A stretch of DNA of 21,014 nt, taken from Lachnospiraceae bacterium (GTDB taxonomy: Bacteria; Bacillota; Clostridia; Lachnospirales; Lachnospiraceae). The notes under the pieces are model-generated. The model searched no databases, was not told the origin of the DNA, and saw only the letters and a list, made by a program, of their open reading frames with translations. The position numbers and the translations under genes are program-made. The stretch spans positions 1 through 21,014 of the forward strand of contig VSNM01000087.1 of NCBI GenBank assembly GCA_009774245.1, written 5' to 3'. How positions within the stretch are numbered: the stretch's first letter is position 1; each line of letters opens with the position of its first letter. Positions 12,752-21,014 of this stretch are shown here, piece after piece.

Positions 12752-13129
12752 ATGTTTGAACATGCGGAAAAAGTAGTGCTTGCCGGAAAGGAATATCCGA
12801 TCAGATGTGATATTAATGTGCTGGCAGAGATTCAGGATCAGTTTGATACGATACCTAATTTTGAGATGCTTCTGACGGGCGTAAAGATCAGGAAGGATAA
12901 AGACGGCAATGCGCTGCTGGATCATGATAATAAGATCCTGTTTGACCGATGTGATCCATCCGTCAGGGCGATCGCGGCAATCCTGCCCTGTATGCTCAGG
13001 GAGGCGTGCGGCGGCGGTGATCTCAGCGAAGCGCTTGACGCCGTGGCGAATGCGAGATTTGACTTGTATGGAACAGCGCTGCAGATGCACAAGGAGCTGG
13101 ACAAATGCTTTGAAAGAAAAAACGTGTAG
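12752..13129 (+). CDS. Tail assembly chaperone, short form (gpG-like)
   Basis: This 125-residue protein starts at ATG 12752 with AGGAGGTGAGG just upstream. The N-terminus (KVVLAGKEYPIRCDINVLAE) is typical of Firmicute tail assembly chaperones, which bind and protect the tape measure protein while the tail tube assembles around it. The last codons are AGA AAA AAC GTG TAG: a perfect A-AAA-AAC slippery heptamer in phase six bases before the stop. Position between major tail protein and tape measure is diagnostic for G. It is the main translation product, while a fraction of ribosomes should shift to make the longer GT form. Confidence 0.88.
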   Translation: MFEHAEKVVLAGKEYPIRCDINVLAEIQDQFDTIPNFEMLLTGVKIRKDKDGNALLDHDNKILFDRCDPSVRAIAAILPCMLREACGGGDLSEALDAVANARFDLYGTALQMHKELDKCFERKNV

Positions 13130-13356
13130 TCCGTCAGAGGGTGGATGAAAATGCAAGTGACAAGATGGACTTCTGGCGGATTATGGCGCAGGGTATGCAT
13201 ATGGGACTTACGCGGGCGGAGACAGAGCATCTGTATATAGGCGAATATCTGGATTTATTTGACGCGTATAAGGAGATTCATAACGCGACGGTCGGAAAAA
13301 TGCTGTATAAGATTCCTGACAGACTGGACAGGCCCGTCAGTATGCGGGATTTGTAG
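12752..13356 (+). CDS. Tail assembly chaperone GT, made by -1 frameshift
   Basis: After decoding AGA AAA AAC the ribosome slips back one base and continues CGT GTA GTC in the -1 frame, which stays open until TAG at 13354-13356. The fusion is about 201 residues: 124 from G and 77 from T. The T part contains MDFWRIMAQGMHMGLTRAET and EYLDLFDAYKEIHN, like T domains that bind the major tail protein. T has no start of its own worth trusting: the GTG at 13141 has AGAGG directly against it, so frameshifting is the likely way it is made. The G/GT arrangement is conserved across long-tailed phages. Confidence 0.85.
13117..13123 (+). other. -1 programmed frameshift slippery site (A AAA AAC)
   Basis: AAAAAAC is in phase as A-AAA-AAC with respect to the G frame. 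Both tRNAs can re-pair with AAA after a one-base slip. The zero-frame stop is at 13127-13129. An AAGGAG at 13091-13096 lies upstream, but at 20 nt it is farther than the usual stimulatory spacing. Confidence 0.85.
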
Positions 13357-13368
13357 AAGGGTACGGTT

Positions 13369-16300
13369 ATGGCGGAAAAGAAAATTGGCGCAAGGATTGT
13401 GATAGACGGGGAATCCGAGTTTCGGGCGAATCTGAACAGTGCGAAAACAGCGCTGTCCAGATTTCAGAGCGAATTAAAGCTCGTCAATACAGTTTATAAG
13501 GACAACGCGAACTCTCTTGCCGCGCTGCGCGACAAGCAGCAGGTATATATCAATCTGCAGCAGGAGCAGCGCAACAAGGTGCAGCTGCTCGCAGAGATGC
13601 AGGATAAGGCGGTCAAAAAACTTAACGAGGAGCAGAAGGCACTCGCAGAACTTGAACAGAACCGGAATGAACTAAACACTGCGCTGGAAAAAGCAAAAGC
13701 AGAATATGGGGAAAACAGCGAAGAAGTCAGAAAACTGACGGACGAGCTTACAGATGTTAATGGGCAATATGAAGCGCAGGAAAGGATTGTCCAGAAAACA
13801 AGTGACAGGGTAAACAGATATAAGAGCGACCTTAACGGGGCGGAGGCGGAGCTGGAGGAACTCAACGGTGAAGTCGAACGGAACGGGAGGTATCTGGCGG
13901 AGGCGGAGAACTCCATGGACGGGTGCGCATCGTCAATCGATGAGTACGGCAATGAGGTGCAGGAGTCGGCCGATAAGACATCCGTGTTTGCCGATGTGCT
14001 GAAAGCGGAACTGCTTTCCAGTGCCATTAAGGAAGGCATCAGGGCGCTTGTGGAAGGCATCAAGACGATTGCCACGGCAGCCACGCAGACAGGAATGGCT
14101 TTTGAATCGTCCATGTCGCAGGTAGCAGCTACTATGGGCATGACCACGCAGGAGATTGCCAGTGGAAGCGCGGAGTATGAACTGTTGAGCAAGGCGGCGC
14201 AGGACTGCGGGAAAGCGACAATGTTTTCCGCATCGCAGTCCGCGGAGGCATTGAATTATCTTGCGCTTGCAGGATATGATGCGGAGAAGGCCGCCGCCAC
14301 ACTTCCCAAGGTGCTGAATCTGGCAGCGGCAGGAGGACTTGACCTTGCGTATGCCAGCGATCTCGTGACAGACTCTATGGCCGCTCTGGGACTTGAAACA
14401 AGCGAGCTTGATAATTATATCGATGAGATGGCAAAAACGTCCCAGAAGTCAAATACGAGCGTCGCACAACTTGGGGAGGCGACACTTGTGTGCGCTGGTA
14501 GCGTGGCGCTTACAGGGCAGAGTCTCGAGACGATGAATACTGCTCTTGGCGTACTAGCTAATAATGGTTTGAAAGGCGCTGAGGGTGGCACGCATCTGAG
14601 GAACATACTGTTGTCTCTGTCCGCGCCGACCGATAAAGCGGCAGACGCAATCGAGTCCCTGGGACTGCAGGTGTATGACTCCAAGGGAAACATGCGTGAT
14701 CTGAATGCCGTAATAACTGACATGGACCGTCTGATGTCGGATATGACGGGCGAAAAAAAGACCAACCTGATCAAGACAATATTTAATAAGACTGACATAG
14801 CCGCGGTGAACGCACTGCTGAAAAGCACAAACGGCGAGTACAGCGACCTGAACGCGCAGATCAAGGACTGCTCTGGGGCGGCGCAGGCGATGGCAGACAC
14901 GCTCAATGACAATTTAAAGGGCAGGGTGACAATTTTACAGAGCGCCCTTGAAGGTCTTGGTATTACTGCGTATGATCTCTTTGATGATGAGATGAAATCC
15001 GCCGTTGACTCCGCGACAGAAGCGGTCGGCAGGCTGCAGGAAGAGATCGACAATGGTGATCTTGGCGTGTCTCTGCGCGATATGTCAAAAGCGCTCAGTG
15101 AAGTGGCGGAAAATGCGATCGGTGCAGCCGAAAAGGCACTGCCAAAGCTGATAGACGGCCTGACATGGCTACTGGAAAACGGGGAAATCGTAGCCGGACT
15201 GATAGGCGGTGTGACATCGGCAAAAATTGCCTATACTGTGGCGACAGAGGCGGCAACCGTCGCGCAGAAGCTTTTTAACGTGACGGCGAATGCCAACCCG
15301 TACATATTCCTTGCGACGGCGATCGCGGGGGTGGTCGGCGCAATAACCCTGTACTCCAAGACAGCAGATAAAGAGACAGTGCAACTCACGGAGACTACAA
15401 AAAAACTGACAGATGCATCAAAAAAACTAAATGAGGAGACTTCTGCGGCATCACAGAAACGTGCTGAAACGAGAGCTGGATTGGAAAGTCAGAGGGATGC
15501 GTGTATCAAACTGGCAGAGGAACTGGACGAGCTGCAGGGCAAGACAAGCCTGACAGCATCAGAGCAGGCGCGTCAGGCTGCAATTGTCGATGAGTTAAAT
15601 ACTGCAATGCCGGAATTGAATCTGAGTATCGATGAGCAGACCGGACTGACCAATATGTCGACGGAGGCGCTGCTTGAAAATATTGATGCACAGATGGCGC
15701 TCATGAAGGCGGAAGCGGCGCGGGATGATCTGAAAGAAATTGCGGAGCAGCAGTGGGAATCTGAGAAAAAGCTTGCAGAGCTTAGGGTGGAGCAGGAGGA
15801 GGCTACAAACCGGCTGGCAGAAGCAGAAGCAAAAATGAACCAGGAGCGGGAAGATTTTAAGGGGGTAAGCCGTGAATGCGAGGAAGCGTGGCGGACGGAG
15901 GCAAATAGCTGTAATGCCCTGACACAGCAGATTGGTGAAACCATGAGCACCATCGCGGATTTGGACGCAGAATATAAACAGACCATGTCCTATATCGCGG
16001 AAAATGAGTCGCTGGCAAAGGCGTCAGGGGAAATGTCGGCGCTGGGAGACGCCGCGCTTGATGCAGGCAGCGATATAGCCACAATGTCAGATGAGGTTAT
16101 AGAACAGTATAACGATATGTTTGACAGCCTCCAGAAAACCGTCTGGAACCAGATAGACCTGTTTTCGAAATTTACCAGCGAGGTAAAAATATCCAAAGAA
16201 GAAATACTAGCTAATATGCAGTCTCAGATTGACGGAGTGTCACAGTGGGCTGAGAATATGGACGAATTGGCACGCAGAGGGATTGACCAAGGGCTTTTGC

Positions 16301-17217
16301 AGCATCTTGCCAACCTAGGACCGCAGGGCGCCGGATATGTGGAAGCCTTTATTACAATGACGGACGACCAGCTAAAAGAGGCCGGCAAGATGTTTGAAGA
16401 GTCGCTGACGCTAAGTTATTCTGCGGCGGGGGATATTACAGCATCTTATTTTGAGGCGGGTGAAGATGCCTCGCAGGGATTCGCGGATGGTGCAACGGGA
16501 GCTATGGGAGTAGTGCTTGAAGCAGCCCAAAAACTGGCAGATACGGCGGTTGATACATTAAAGCAGGGGCTGGATGAGCATTCGCCGTCCAAGGAGACTG
16601 AGGATATTGGTAAAAACTATGATGAGGGATTAAAATTTGGAATCGACCGTAATAGGGAAAATGTCCTGTCTGTAATAAGGCAGTTGACTACGGATATGGT
16701 CAGCATCACGAGAACTGGACTTCCTCCGGAAGAGTTTACAGAGATGGGGCGACGCGTAGCCGAGGGGCTACAGCGAGGAATTGAATCCGGAAAGAGCGGT
16801 GTGATAGCGACGATACAGTCCATGTGCACATCTGCGGTTGAGGCTGCCAGGTCCACGCTTGATATCCACTCTCCATCAAAGGCGTTTGCATGGCTTGGAC
16901 AGATGTCCGGAGAGGGATATATAACCGGTTGGGAGGATACCATGGCAAATATCAACGATGTAATTCGCGAATCTCTGCCGGACATACAAACTGCAGATGT
17001 CCCAGATGGGGGAAATGCCGGTATGACAGGCGCAGCATCAACGCAGATTTATGAGATGTGTGAGCGTATGTATAATATGATGGCACAGTATATGCCGGAA
17101 ATGACCAGGATGCAGGTAGTAACAGATACGGGCGCCTTAGTGGGCGAACTGCTCCCCCGGCTGGATAACGGGCTTGGGGAAATGCAATATGATAAAGACA
17201 GGGGGCTCTATGAGTGA
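13369..17217 (+). CDS. Tail tape measure protein (TP901 type)
   Basis: This is the 1282-residue ruler of the tail tube. Residues about 55-185 form a long coiled coil. The TP901 core domain follows (about 244-450), with FESSMSQVAATMGMTTQEIA, KAAQDCGKATMFSASQSAEA, LNYLALAGYDAEKAAATLPK and GLKGAEGGTHLRNILLSLSA. Hydrophobic segments near 605-665 (IFLATAIAGVVGAITLY) may help genome delivery across the membrane. A second coil-rich region lies at about 680-890. Near the C-terminus two units carry HSPSK motifs (about 1069 and 1166), common in Firmicute tape measures. By the usual rule of about 0.15 nm per residue the tail would be about 190 nm. The ribosome binding site (AGAAGGG) is ordinary. The stop overlaps the next start. 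Confidence 0.95.
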   Translation: MAEKKIGARIVIDGESEFRANLNSAKTALSRFQSELKLVNTVYKDNANSLAALRDKQQVYINLQQEQRNKVQLLAEMQDKAVKKLNEEQKALAELEQNRNELNTALEKAKAEYGENSEEVRKLTDELTDVNGQYEAQERIVQKTSDRVNRYKSDLNGAEAELEELNGEVERNGRYLAEAENSMDGCASSIDEYGNEVQESADKTSVFADVLKAELLSSAIKEGIRALVEGIKTIATAATQTGMAFESSMSQVAATMGMTTQEIASGSAEYELLSKAAQDCGKATMFSASQSAEALNYLALAGYDAEKAAATLPKVLNLAAAGGLDLAYASDLVTDSMAALGLETSELDNYIDEMAKTSQKSNTSVAQLGEATLVCAGSVALTGQSLETMNTALGVLANNGLKGAEGGTHLRNILLSLSAPTDKAADAIESLGLQVYDSKGNMRDLNAVITDMDRLMSDMTGEKKTNLIKTIFNKTDIAAVNALLKSTNGEYSDLNAQIKDCSGAAQAMADTLNDNLKGRVTILQSALEGLGITAYDLFDDEMKSAVDSATEAVGRLQEEIDNGDLGVSLRDMSKALSEVAENAIGAAEKALPKLIDGLTWLLENGEIVAGLIGGVTSAKIAYTVATEAATVAQKLFNVTANANPYIFLATAIAGVVGAITLYSKTADKETVQLTETTKKLTDASKKLNEETSAASQKRAETRAGLESQRDACIKLAEELDELQGKTSLTASEQARQAAIVDELNTAMPELNLSIDEQTGLTNMSTEALLENIDAQMALMKAEAARDDLKEIAEQQWESEKKLAELRVEQEEATNRLAEAEAKMNQEREDFKGVSRECEEAWRTEANSCNALTQQIGETMSTIADLDAEYKQTMSYIAENESLAKASGEMSALGDAALDAGSDIATMSDEVIEQYNDMFDSLQKTVWNQIDLFSKFTSEVKISKEEILANMQSQIDGVSQWAENMDELARRGIDQGLLQHLANLGPQGAGYVEAFITMTDDQLKEAGKMFEESLTLSYSAAGDITASYFEAGEDASQGFADGATGAMGVVLEAAQKLADTAVDTLKQGLDEHSPSKETEDIGKNYDEGLKFGIDRNRENVLSVIRQLTTDMVSITRTGLPPEEFTEMGRRVAEGLQRGIESGKSGVIATIQSMCTSAVEAARSTLDIHSPSKAFAWLGQMSGEGYITGWEDTMANINDVIRESLPDIQTADVPDGGNAGMTGAASTQIYEMCERMYNMMAQYMPEMTRMQVVTDTGALVGELLPRLDNGLGEMQYDKDRGLYE

Positions 17218-17906
17218 CAGGTGTGCGGTTTGGAAATGTGCATAGTTACGATGATCTGGGACTTGTGATAAGCAGTATAAAGATAACGCCACCAAAGCCA
17301 AAGGCGTACAGGATAAGTGTGGCGGCGGCTGATGGTGATATTGATATCACGGAGGCGCTGACTGGCGGAGATGTCAAATACGAGCGGCGGACCATAACAA
17401 TTGAGTTTGCAATGCTGGGGGATGAACGCCGCATACACAGTAAATACAGTGAGGTAATGAACGCAATCCATGGGAAAGAGTTTGCGGAGATCGTATTTGA
17501 CGATGACGGGAACTATCATTATGTTGGACGCGTCAGTGCAACCGCACTGAGCAATGAGCCTTTAAAGGGTGTGATAACAGTACAGTGTGTCGTTGATCCA
17601 TACAAGTATGACTGGGGCGATGATTGGTTATGGGACCCGTTTGATTTTGAGACAGGCATTGCGAATGAGACGTCCAATCTCGAGGTAAATGGAGCGCTGG
17701 AAGTTACATATATCGGTCAGAGGAAAAAATACGTCCCAGTTATAACAGCAACATCGGCAATGACAGTAAGCTTTAAGGGCGGAAAGCACAGCCTTGTCCC
17801 TGGAAATAATAAGGTTTTTGATATCAAGTTTGAGGAGGGCGTCAATCTCCTGACCTTTGAGGGATATGGCACTGTTACGATCGAGAACAAGGGAGGCAGT
17901 CTGTAA
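17214..17906 (+). CDS. Distal tail protein (Dit)
   Basis: This 230-residue protein makes the ring at the tail tip that joins tube to baseplate. The start is GTG 17214, overlapping the tape-measure TGA (GTGA), with AGGGGGC at about 7 nt. The N-terminal half (VRFGNVHSYDDLGLVISSIK, RTITIEFAMLGD, KEFAEIVFDDDGNYHYVGRV) is typical of Dit/siphovirus tail-component proteins. The C-terminal half (residues about 150-230) is beta-rich and may be the galectin-like domain. The stop shares a base with the next start (TAATG). Position directly after the tape measure supports the call. Confidence 0.9.
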   Translation: MTGVRFGNVHSYDDLGLVISSIKITPPKPKAYRISVAAADGDIDITEALTGGDVKYERRTITIEFAMLGDERRIHSKYSEVMNAIHGKEFAEIVFDDDGNYHYVGRVSATALSNEPLKGVITVQCVVDPYKYDWGDDWLWDPFDFETGIANETSNLEVNGALEVTYIGQRKKYVPVITATSAMTVSFKGGKHSLVPGNNKVFDIKFEEGVNLLTFEGYGTVTIENKGGSL

Positions 17907-19870
17907 TGTATCAAGTTGTATCTGTGCTTGGCGGAGTGGAGCATGTCCTCATGGATCTTCGCGATGAAGATTATATACTGGAAAATCCCAAACTGACACT
18001 GCAGATTAATAATCCGGGCGTGTTTACATTTGACGTACATCCGACGCATCCGGAGATATCCAGTATTGTGCCTCTTGTAGCGCTTATCAGGGTTTATAAG
18101 ACGGACCATAAGACATATAAAAAATGGATGTTTACAGGGCGCGTGATAAGTGATGTACGTGATATCTACAACACCGGAAAAGTAAAATGTGAGGGTGTAC
18201 TGGCGTATCTGATGGACAGCATTGTGCTGCCCTACGAGTATGAGGGGACGCCTGTGGATTATGTCAGGCAATTGGTGGCGTCCCATAATTCGCAGGTTGG
18301 ACCGGAAAAACGGTTTATTATCAGGACGCTTGATCTGGCGGATGTTGATACAAACGATAATATTGTCCGGGCTAATAAAAACTATCCGACAACGATGCAG
18401 GAGCTGAAAAATAAGGTCATCAAGCTGCTTGATGCATATATTGCGGCGGAGGAAATTGACGGGAGACTATATATAGACTGTAACCAGAGTATATTGCACT
18501 ACAATACTCAGGATATCCGGCTGGGCGAAAATATTATCAGCCTGAAACAGTCAAAGAGCGCATCGGAAATAAGGACTGTAATAATTGGAATCGGCGCGGA
18601 GGACAAGGAGGGAAACAGCCCGACAGTCATTGTGGAGAATGATGCGGCAATAGCAAGATATGGCCGGATTGTCGGAACCGTCGAATTTGAAGATGTGACA
18701 ACAATACCGCAGCTTACCAGGAAAACGCAGGCTTATCTGGATGGGATAGTGGCAGAAACAAATGCTGTTGAGATCAAGGCGGTTGATCTGAATATGACCA
18801 GTGCGGAAACAGAAGCAATCGGTCTGGGCTATTGCTACGTGGAATCTGCGTACAATAATCTGGACCATGTGCGGATGATTGTCAGTAAGATGGATATTTA
18901 TCTTACGCAGCCTGAAAAAAATACATTTAGTCTCGGAGCAGCGTCAAAGAGCGTAACGACAAGCGCTTCCCGTGCAAATGCAGAGATAGACAAACGGGTG
19001 AGACGGATTGCCAACAGCATAAGTCCCAGAATACAGTACGCAGTAGATAATGCCACACAGCTTATTACAGGTGCAAAGGGCGGATATGTGATCCTGGACT
19101 GTGGAAATGATGCAAAGAGCATACCGTCACAGATTTTGATCATGGACAGTCCTGACAAGCATACTGCACAAAGCGTGATCAGGATCAATAAAAACGGTAT
19201 AGGCTTTTCTACGACTGGATATAGCGGGCCATACCGGAATGCATGGACGATTGACGGAAACCTTGTGGCAGATTTTATTACAACAGGAACAATGTTTGCA
19301 GACCGTATCAGAGGCGGAACGCTACTGCTTGGTGGTACTGGAAGCGGGCGTGACGGTCAGATAGCGGTTAGGGATAGCAGTGATAACCTGATAGCGCTGA
19401 TTGATATTAATGGTGTGGACATAAGAAAAGGCAGCATCAGGGGCACAGTGCTGGAAGTAGGCGGCTATAACAATCAGGACGGCAGTATAACAATAAAAAA
19501 CGCAAATGGCCAGCCAATAATAACCATTGATAATAATGGTATTGATGTAAATAATAAAGCTTTTTATGTGGATATGCAGGGGAACGTCTATGGCAATTAT
19601 ATAACGGCATTCGGAATCCGGGGAGATGCAGTAAATCAATTTTCGAGGAGTGTAGATGACTCCGAGGCGATGCGCGTTGCCAAACAGGCAATAAGCGCAG
19701 CACAGACGGCTGCGAATAATGCGGCCAGTGCTGCGGCTAAGGCGCAGCAGACGGCCGATGATCTGGCTGTGCACGTGCGAAACATTAATGAAGGTGTAAA
19801 AAAACAGAACACATGGATAAATCAGTTGAGCAGTCAGATTCAGGAGTTGGGAAAACCCGGGATATCGTAG
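17906..19870 (+). CDS. Tail hub / tail-associated protein (Tal)
   Basis: This is a 654-residue baseplate hub. The first ~350 residues match the pattern of prophage endopeptidase-tail/minor structural proteins: DLRDEDYILENPKLTLQINN, KWMFTGRVISDVRDIYNTGK, ending near YLTQPEKNTFSLGAAS. The middle contains two 43-residue tandem units starting at Arg469 and Arg512, with a GG-x-DG-x-I-x-IDxNGxDI pattern that should form beta structure. The C-terminus (about 585-650) is an Ala/Gln-rich coiled coil (AAQTAANNAASAAAKAQQTA) likely to trimerise. I see no clear peptidase, lysozyme or NlpC motif, so lytic activity is not shown. The start overlaps the Dit stop by one base. Confidence 0.85.
   Translation: MYQVVSVLGGVEHVLMDLRDEDYILENPKLTLQINNPGVFTFDVHPTHPEISSIVPLVALIRVYKTDHKTYKKWMFTGRVISDVRDIYNTGKVKCEGVLAYLMDSIVLPYEYEGTPVDYVRQLVASHNSQVGPEKRFIIRTLDLADVDTNDNIVRANKNYPTTMQELKNKVIKLLDAYIAAEEIDGRLYIDCNQSILHYNTQDIRLGENIISLKQSKSASEIRTVIIGIGAEDKEGNSPTVIVENDAAIARYGRIVGTVEFEDVTTIPQLTRKTQAYLDGIVAETNAVEIKAVDLNMTSAETEAIGLGYCYVESAYNNLDHVRMIVSKMDIYLTQPEKNTFSLGAASKSVTTSASRANAEIDKRVRRIANSISPRIQYAVDNATQLITGAKGGYVILDCGNDAKSIPSQILIMDSPDKHTAQSVIRINKNGIGFSTTGYSGPYRNAWTIDGNLVADFITTGTMFADRIRGGTLLLGGTGSGRDGQIAVRDSSDNLIALIDINGVDIRKGSIRGTVLEVGGYNNQDGSITIKNANGQPIITIDNNGIDVNNKAFYVDMQGNVYGNYITAFGIRGDAVNQFSRSVDDSEAMRVAKQAISAAQTAANNAASAAAKAQQTADDLAVHVRNINEGVKKQNTWINQLSSQIQELGKPGIS
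19310..19567 (+). repeat. Two 43-residue tandem units in the Tal protein
   Basis: Residues 469-511 and 512-554 of Tal share the order RG-T-L-x-GG-x-N/S-x-DG-x-I-x-x-A/S-x-x-x-I-x-x-ID-x-NG-x-D. The DNA has diverged, so this is an old protein-level duplication, probably a stacked beta element of the baseplate spike. Confidence 0.6.
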
Positions 19871-19880
19871 GAGGGAACGT

Positions 19881-21014
19881 ATGGCAAATATAGCAAAATG
19901 GCTCGAGCAGATTATGGCCGCAAGGTTTGGACGGGATGTGAGGCGGTCAATACATGATGCAATAGATGCCGTAAACAGCAGCGCTGAGGGTTCTGCGGCG
20001 GCTGCGGAAAAGAATGCGGCTGCAGCATCGGCCAGCGCCCTGAATGCGCAGAAGAGCGAGACAGCTGCAGGAAGCAGCGCATCAGCAGCATCAGCCGCCG
20101 CCAATGCAGCACAGGAGAGCAGGACAGCCGCAGGAAGCAGCGCATCAGCAGCATCAGCCGCCGCCAATGCAGCACAGGAGAGCAGGACAGCCGCAGGAAG
20201 CAGCGCATCAGCAGCATCAGCCGCCGCCAATGCAGCGCAGGAGAGCAGGACAGCCGCGGAAAACAGCGCTGCATTGGCGCAATCGTGGGCAGGGGGGACA
20301 GACGGTGAAGTACGTGAGGGTGATGAGACTGACAATTCACGTTATCATTGCTTGCAGTCGCAGCATTATGCGGAATTAGCGCAGGAATATTGTAAAAAAA
20401 TCGAGCAGGCAGGGTATAAAATGTGTGGAGACTATGACAGTGAAGTTACATACGATTATCCCGATGTAGTTTTTTACGATGGGAGCTCTTACGTGGCAAA
20501 AAAAATAACGGTCGGCAATACTCCGGAAAAAAACAGCGAATACTGGCAGATTTTTGCGGCCGGTCTGAAAGGAGCTATTGATTACAATGATTTAATCAAT
20601 ACGCCAGATTTAAAATCAGTAGCGACCACGGGAAGCTACGCTGATCTGACAGATGTACCAGTTTTGGCAAAAGTGGCGACAAGTGGAGAATATAATGATC
20701 TGGCTGGTACACCGACAATTCCGGCGGTGGCTAAAAATGGTAAATTAACGATACAAAGAAATGGTACCGCAGTACAGACCTTTACTGCTAATCAGGGCTC
20801 AGACGTAACCGCAAATATATTGGTCCCGACTATTTCCAGCTCCTCGGCTGTAACACAGACAGGACAGATGGCGCTAGATGCAGTGGAAAAGAATGCATCT
20901 ATAGCAGGCACGCTGGCACACCAGATTGCCCAGGCAAATAGCAATTTAACTCAAAACACTGATGGCAAATTTGAGTTGCCAAATGGACTTAAAATATGTT
21001 GGGGCAGTGGCACA
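19881..21014 (+). CDS. Tail fibre protein with repeat shaft and possible carbohydrate-binding module (partial)
   Basis: ATG 19881 follows TAGGAGGG at 5 nt, and the frame stays open to the window end (378 residues visible). The N-terminus (MANIAKWLEQIMAARFGRDV) probably attaches to the baseplate. An Ala/Ser-rich coiled-coil shaft (about 35-130) holds three 21-residue repeats. Then comes a SWAGGTDGEVREGDETDNSR segment common in tail fibres. Residues about 184-227 (YDSEVTYDYPDVVFYDGSSY, closing with EYWQIF) resemble a small carbohydrate-binding module like those of chitinases. Three D/N-DL-x-x-x-P units (240-280) follow. The visible end (LPNGLKICWGSG) resembles the beginning of a fibre tip domain. 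It likely recognises host surface sugars. The stop lies outside the window. Confidence 0.88.
   Translation, partial: MANIAKWLEQIMAARFGRDVRRSIHDAIDAVNSSAEGSAAAAEKNAAAASASALNAQKSETAAGSSASAASAAANAAQESRTAAGSSASAASAAANAAQESRTAAGSSASAASAAANAAQESRTAAENSAALAQSWAGGTDGEVREGDETDNSRYHCLQSQHYAELAQEYCKKIEQAGYKMCGDYDSEVTYDYPDVVFYDGSSYVAKKITVGNTPEKNSEYWQIFAAGLKGAIDYNDLINTPDLKSVATTGSYADLTDVPVLAKVATSGEYNDLAGTPTIPAVAKNGKLTIQRNGTAVQTFTANQGSDVTANILVPTISSSSAVTQTGQMALDAVEKNASIAGTLAHQIAQANSNLTQNTDGKFELPNGLKICWGSGT
20061..20249 (+). repeat. Three 63-bp tandem repeats in the fibre shaft
   Basis: Units start at 20061, 20124 and 20187, and successive units differ at only one base each (both silent Ala codon changes). 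A partial fourth starts at 20250. Each encodes 21 residues (TAAGSSASAASAAANAAQES plus R), equal to three heptads. Confidence 0.93.

Noticed and set aside
13141..13356. T segment as a separately started gene
   Set aside because: Its GTG has no properly spaced ribosome binding site, while the in-phase slippery heptamer upstream explains its expression.
13494..14192. 232-codon reverse-strand ORF opposite the tape measure gene
   Set aside because: Ser/Ala/Leu-rich antisense of a coiled-coil coding region; a composition artefact.
20061..20249. CRISPR array or diversity-generating template
   Set aside because: The repeats are contiguous, in frame and without spacers, and no reverse transcriptase or cas gene is present.
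19322..20335. 337-codon reverse-strand ORF with Ala-rich repeats
   Set aside because: It reads the fibre's 63-bp repeats and Tal in reverse, and has no start signals. The forward fibre frame has a clear ribosome binding site and family-like sequence.
20044..20379. 111-codon forward ORF in another frame of the fibre repeats
   Set aside because: Low-complexity Gln/Arg/His repeat caused by out-of-frame reading of the tandem units; the fibre frame continues through it.

Overview
The window is a continuous stretch of a temperate tailed-phage (siphovirus, HK97-type capsid) genome, almost certainly a prophage or phage of a low-GC Firmicute. The protein types (P27-type small terminase, HK97-type portal and capsid, phi13-type major tail protein, Rha regulator, DUF1492-like late regulator), the strong AGGAGG ribosome binding sites and the occasional GTG/TTG starts fit a gut Clostridia/Lachnospiraceae host. 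That host assignment is an inference. There are no rRNA, tRNA, insertion-sequence or CRISPR features, and no stretch over 300 bases lacks a gene.

Positions 1-4.9 kb are the AT-rich, loosely packed regulatory end. They hold a partial zinc-knuckle protein, two coiled-coil small proteins, one reverse-strand 66-residue gene with its own promoter, a tyrosine recombinase, a sigma-70-region-4-like late regulator, a membrane-protein cassette with its own promoter and terminator (moron-like), a ribbon-helix-helix repressor behind an operator-bearing promoter, a Rha-family regulator and two small unknowns. Two intergenic leaders here, before the recombinase and before rha, share the same two-hairpin layout. 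The first hairpin carries an identical 12-nt motif in an 18-nt loop on stems of different sequence. This is the best candidate for something undescribed in the window.

A dyad and an intrinsic terminator at about 4.88-4.96 kb mark the early/late boundary. From 4.97 kb the sequence is more GC-rich and genes abut or overlap: HNH endonuclease, small and large terminase, portal, ClpP-like prohead protease, capsid, head-tail connectors, tail completion protein, major tail protein with a repetitive acidic/Pro/Gly tail, tail assembly chaperones G and GT (joined by a -1 frameshift at A-AAA-AAC), tape measure, distal tail protein, tail hub/Tal, and a tail fibre cut by the window end. The fibre contains three almost identical 63-bp repeats, each equal to three coiled-coil heptads.

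How the genes work together: the DUF1492-like protein probably switches on the late operon. HNH plus the two terminase subunits process and package DNA through the portal into a capsid matured by the ClpP-like protease. The remaining genes follow the standard order in which a long non-contractile tail is built, from connector to fibre.
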